64,000 bases of DNA from contig NW_027488368.1 in assembly GCF_051014445.1 (NCBI RefSeq), positions 7,998,001-8,062,000 of the forward strand, in the 5' to 3' direction. The notes under the pieces were generated by a model. It had not been told where the DNA came from. It worked only from the letters and a program-made list of their open reading frames with translations, and made no database searches. The position numbers were made by a program, and so were the translations under genes. This DNA comes from Colletes latitarsis. Taxonomy: Eukaryota > Arthropoda > Insecta > Hymenoptera > Colletidae. Shown here one piece after another: positions 62,368-64,000 of the stretch; position 1 is the first letter of the stretch; each line of letters opens with the position of its first letter.

Positions 62368-63306
62368 TCCACCGGCGAGGTGCACCACTGCCTCACGTGC
62401 CCCAATTCGAGGCAGCGGTGACACTGGAGCGGGCGCGGCGCGAGGATTTCCACTCGCGCCGAAACCCACCCCACCAACACCCTCCCGGATTCCGCCACCT
62501 TACGGGCGGCGGAGAGGGGGCACCGGGCCCACACCGACCCGAGGCCGGAGGACGACCTGCGGATCTCTCCGATCCGCAGGTCCTCCACAGGACAGTGCCC
62601 CGCCCTCGCAAGGGCACGGGACACATCCTGAGCGCTGACCGAGTCGTCCAGCCCACAAACGCGCATCTCCATGCGCTTCGTGGGCCGGGTGACCCGGACA
62701 CCTCGCTCGCCCAGCTGCTCCCGGAGCCTCTGGGCGAGACGATCCGCCTTCGCGCCGCCTTCTGCACCGGGGATCTCCAGCAAGAGACCCCCGGTCACGG
62801 CCCTCTTCGCCCTCACGGAGGCGATGCCCAGCTCTTCCAGGGAGATATTCTCCCTGGCGAGCCGCATCGCCTCCGCGAGGGTCAGGTCGCCCCCCTGCGC
62901 AACGGTCAGCGTCACCGCTGCCGTTTTTGGGGGACGACCTGGTCGTGCCTTCCGACCTTCGCGGCCTTTACCTTGGCCGCCGGCGGCGGAGGCGGAGGCT
63001 GCGGTTGCGAGGCCTTCCTCGCCGCCCGCTTCGCCTTCCGCCCCACCACCTCACTCCACGCCACCCCCCCTTGGGAGGGTGCTGTGGAGGACGCGACCAC
63101 CGCGACCACGGGTACACCACCCCCCTTGGGGATCGCGACCCGGGGCCCTGATGCCGCAACGCTGGGCGGAGCCTTCACTCCGCCCTTCTTTGCCTTCCCC
63201 GACTGTACCGGAACAGGTCGGGGAGGCACCGCCTTCCTGCTGACCGCTCTTCCGGCGAGGAGCTCCTCCCGGAAGGCGGCCAGCTTGCCATCAATCATGT
63301 CCCCAA

Positions 63307-63337
63307 TCCTCCTCAGAAGATCGTCTTCTGAGGAGGA
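63307..63337 (-). repeat. 14-bp perfect hairpin (3-nt loop) in ORF1
   Basis: Arms 63,307-63,320 and 63,324-63,337 pair perfectly around TCG. They lie in the codons for SSSEDDLLRRIGD. A near-perfect palindrome (63,250-63,274, one bulged base) follows in the codons for EELLAGR. Confidence 0.85.
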
Positions 63338-63803
63338 CGGGGACTTCTTCACGGGCGGAGTGCGGGTGGAGGGGCCCGCGGTGCCCCGCACCACTGCCGC
63401 CGCACTCCGCTTATTTACCTCCGCCGAGGGACGCGGCGGTGGAGGAGGAGGGAGGATGGGAGGGAGGGCCGCGCTGTTCCACAGCGCCTCTGCCCTCCTC
63501 CTCCCCCGTCGCTCCTCCTCCTCAGGAGCTGCAGACGGGCGTTCCGCCCTCTGAGCTCCCGCGCCGCCTCCCTCATTTCCTCCGCCGCGGCCTTCAGGGC
63601 CTCCGCGCCACCGCTTTTCTGCCCCTTAAAGGCGCAGGCAGCGGCGACTTTCTCCACCCGCCTCAGGGCGAGGAGATCCTCTCCGATATCTCCTCGGTCA
63701 CCTCGTCCCTGAGGCAACTCAGCCTCACCGACGGGCTCATCGCCCCGCCCACCTCGACGACGGCCTGCCCCGCCCTCTTCCTCTTAGAGCCTATGAGGCT
63801 CCT

Positions 63804-63852
63804 GGTGGAGGAGAAGGACGAGACTGACGCAGTCTCGTCGTCCTCCTCCACC
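63804..63852 (-). repeat. 22-bp hairpin near the start of ORF1
   Basis: Stems 63,804-63,813 with 63,843-63,852 (10 bp) and 63,817-63,825 with 63,831-63,839 (9 bp) are separated by a 3 x 3 step and capped by a 5-nt loop. Within the step one pair is A-T and one (A 63,814 with C 63,842) becomes U.G in sense RNA, leaving a single C-C mismatch. It covers the codons for the acidic, Ser-rich segment EEDDETASVSSF. Confidence 0.82.
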
Positions 63853-63974
63853 TTCCACGAAGCCGGGCCAGGCACTGGAGGCGGCGCGAGCGCCGTCACT
63901 CCAGTCCCAACACCGCCTTCGTCCTCCCCCTCTGACTTACCCCGTCCCATCCCCGTTTTAATATTGAACTCCAT

Positions 63975-64000
63975 AATATTCCCACGAGCAGGTCGGAAGA
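63975..64000 (-). other. 3' end of the 5' leader of the element
   Basis: Only 26 nt upstream of the proposed ORF1 ATG lie in the window. They show no feature beyond an AATATT pair flanking the start region. The 5' end, internal promoter and 5' target junction are outside. Confidence 0.5.

Larger units (their letters stand above)
62100..63974 (-). pseudogene. ORF1: Gag-like zinc-knuckle protein, broken by three frame changes
   Basis: ORF1 of R1-clade elements is an RNA-binding Gag-like protein that packages the element RNA. The best start is ATG 63,974 (MEFNIKTGMGRGKSEGEDE). The N-terminal part is acidic and Ser-rich (EEDDETASVSSFSS). An Ala/Glu/Arg-rich, probably helical part follows (LLALRRVEKVAAACAFK). 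Then comes a basic Pro/Ala-rich part (GRKAKRAARKA). The C-terminal part, open from about 62,960 to 62,100, holds three knuckles: CHRCLELGHVRQWC and CYRCGANEHRASQC (both C-x2-C-x4-H-x4-C), then CPLC-x8-H-x6-C. Coding jumps frame near 63,685, between ~63,420 and 63,600, and near 62,930-62,990. Each jump is equivalent to one lost base, so the final frame equals the first. Total ~625 codons. Three same-direction one-base losses in a GC-rich sequence may be decay or consensus errors. Confidence 0.88.
58370..64000 (-). mobile_element. R1/TRAS/SART-type non-LTR retrotransposon, 5' end outside window
   Basis: In minus-strand sense this reads partial 5' leader, ORF1 (Gag with three zinc knuckles), ORF2 (endonuclease, reverse transcriptase, CCHC knuckle), 3' UTR and poly(A). 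The two-ORF layout, the APE-type endonuclease at the ORF2 N-terminus and the knuckle C-terminal to the RT are the known architecture of the R1 clade, whose members often insert at fixed sites in repeated DNA (28S rDNA for R1, TTAGG telomeric repeats for TRAS and SART). It is clearly GC-rich beside its ~40% GC host repeat. No LTRs are seen. As read it has frame breaks in both ORFs, so this copy is probably not autonomous unless the breaks are assembly errors. The target-site duplication cannot be checked because the other flank is missing. Confidence 0.93.

Noticed and set aside
59956..63554. Long plus-strand open frames (59,956-62,103 and 62,259-63,554) opposite the retrotransposon
   Set aside because: GC-rich antisense shadows. 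The minus strand carries the recognisable RT, endonuclease and zinc-knuckle motifs; the plus-strand translations are Pro/Arg-rich without domain signatures.
62900..63700. Programmed ribosomal frameshifting as the reason for the ORF1 frame jumps
   Set aside because: Three separate jumps would be needed, no slippery-site plus pseudoknot arrangement was recognised, and the homopolymer context fits random indels or consensus errors better.
58360..64000. Target-site duplication flanking the element
   Set aside because: Only the 3' junction is in the window; the 5' junction lies beyond 64,000, so none can be claimed.

Overview
The window looks like arthropod (most likely insect) nuclear DNA with two parts. 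Positions 1 to about 58,369 are one uninterrupted satellite array of roughly 330 tandem copies of a ~176-bp, ~40% GC monomer. From 58,370 to the right edge lies a GC-rich non-LTR retrotransposon of the R1/TRAS/SART type, on the minus strand, with its poly(A) tail joined directly to the satellite. Its 5' end lies beyond the window. The insect assignment rests on the R1-clade protein architecture and on TTAGG-like pentamers (the usual insect telomere unit) in the monomer. I cannot name the species.

Satellite layout. Monomers are mostly head-to-tail and in phase, each built around the 12-bp palindrome TGTGGTACCACA or a variant of it. On top lies nested higher-order structure: single-monomer duplications (2,271-2,622; 20,271-20,622); ~2.11-kb 12-mer duplications (~5,500-8,870 and ~8,690-12,777); a ~2.8-kb 16-mer block (~13,070-18,350); a ~4.75-4.93-kb 28-mer pair (~21,385-31,060); a 36/37-mer present three times (30,992-37,326; 37,327-43,836; 43,837-50,346; the last two are each exactly 6,510 bp and almost identical); a mosaic stretch (50,347-~53,280); and a final 16-mer pair (~53,280-58,354) carrying the most diverged monomers. 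Copies differ mainly by gain, loss or replacement of whole monomers, the signature of unequal exchange and conversion in register. No host gene, tRNA or rRNA was seen.

Retrotransposon layout, in its own sense (decreasing coordinates): a short piece of 5' leader (64,000-63,975); ORF1, a Gag-like protein with three C-terminal zinc knuckles (63,974-62,100); a TAATG stop/start overlap; ORF2 with apurinic-like endonuclease, reverse transcriptase and C-terminal CCHC knuckle (62,100-58,915); a ~516-nt 3' UTR; and poly(A). As read, the copy is broken: three frame changes in ORF1, two in the endonuclease, and one in-frame TAA just after the RT domain. Several breaks sit in or near homopolymers and could be assembly errors.

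The most unusual signal is that the element is packed with perfect or near-perfect short-loop inverted repeats, in the 3' UTR and throughout both ORFs. They include stems that put the RT YADD codons and the motif A aspartate at or beside the apex. Three mismatches that would be C/A on the plus strand become G.U wobbles in the element's sense RNA, which points to selection on RNA structure. All comparisons were made by eye; block boundaries marked approximate are accurate to about one monomer.
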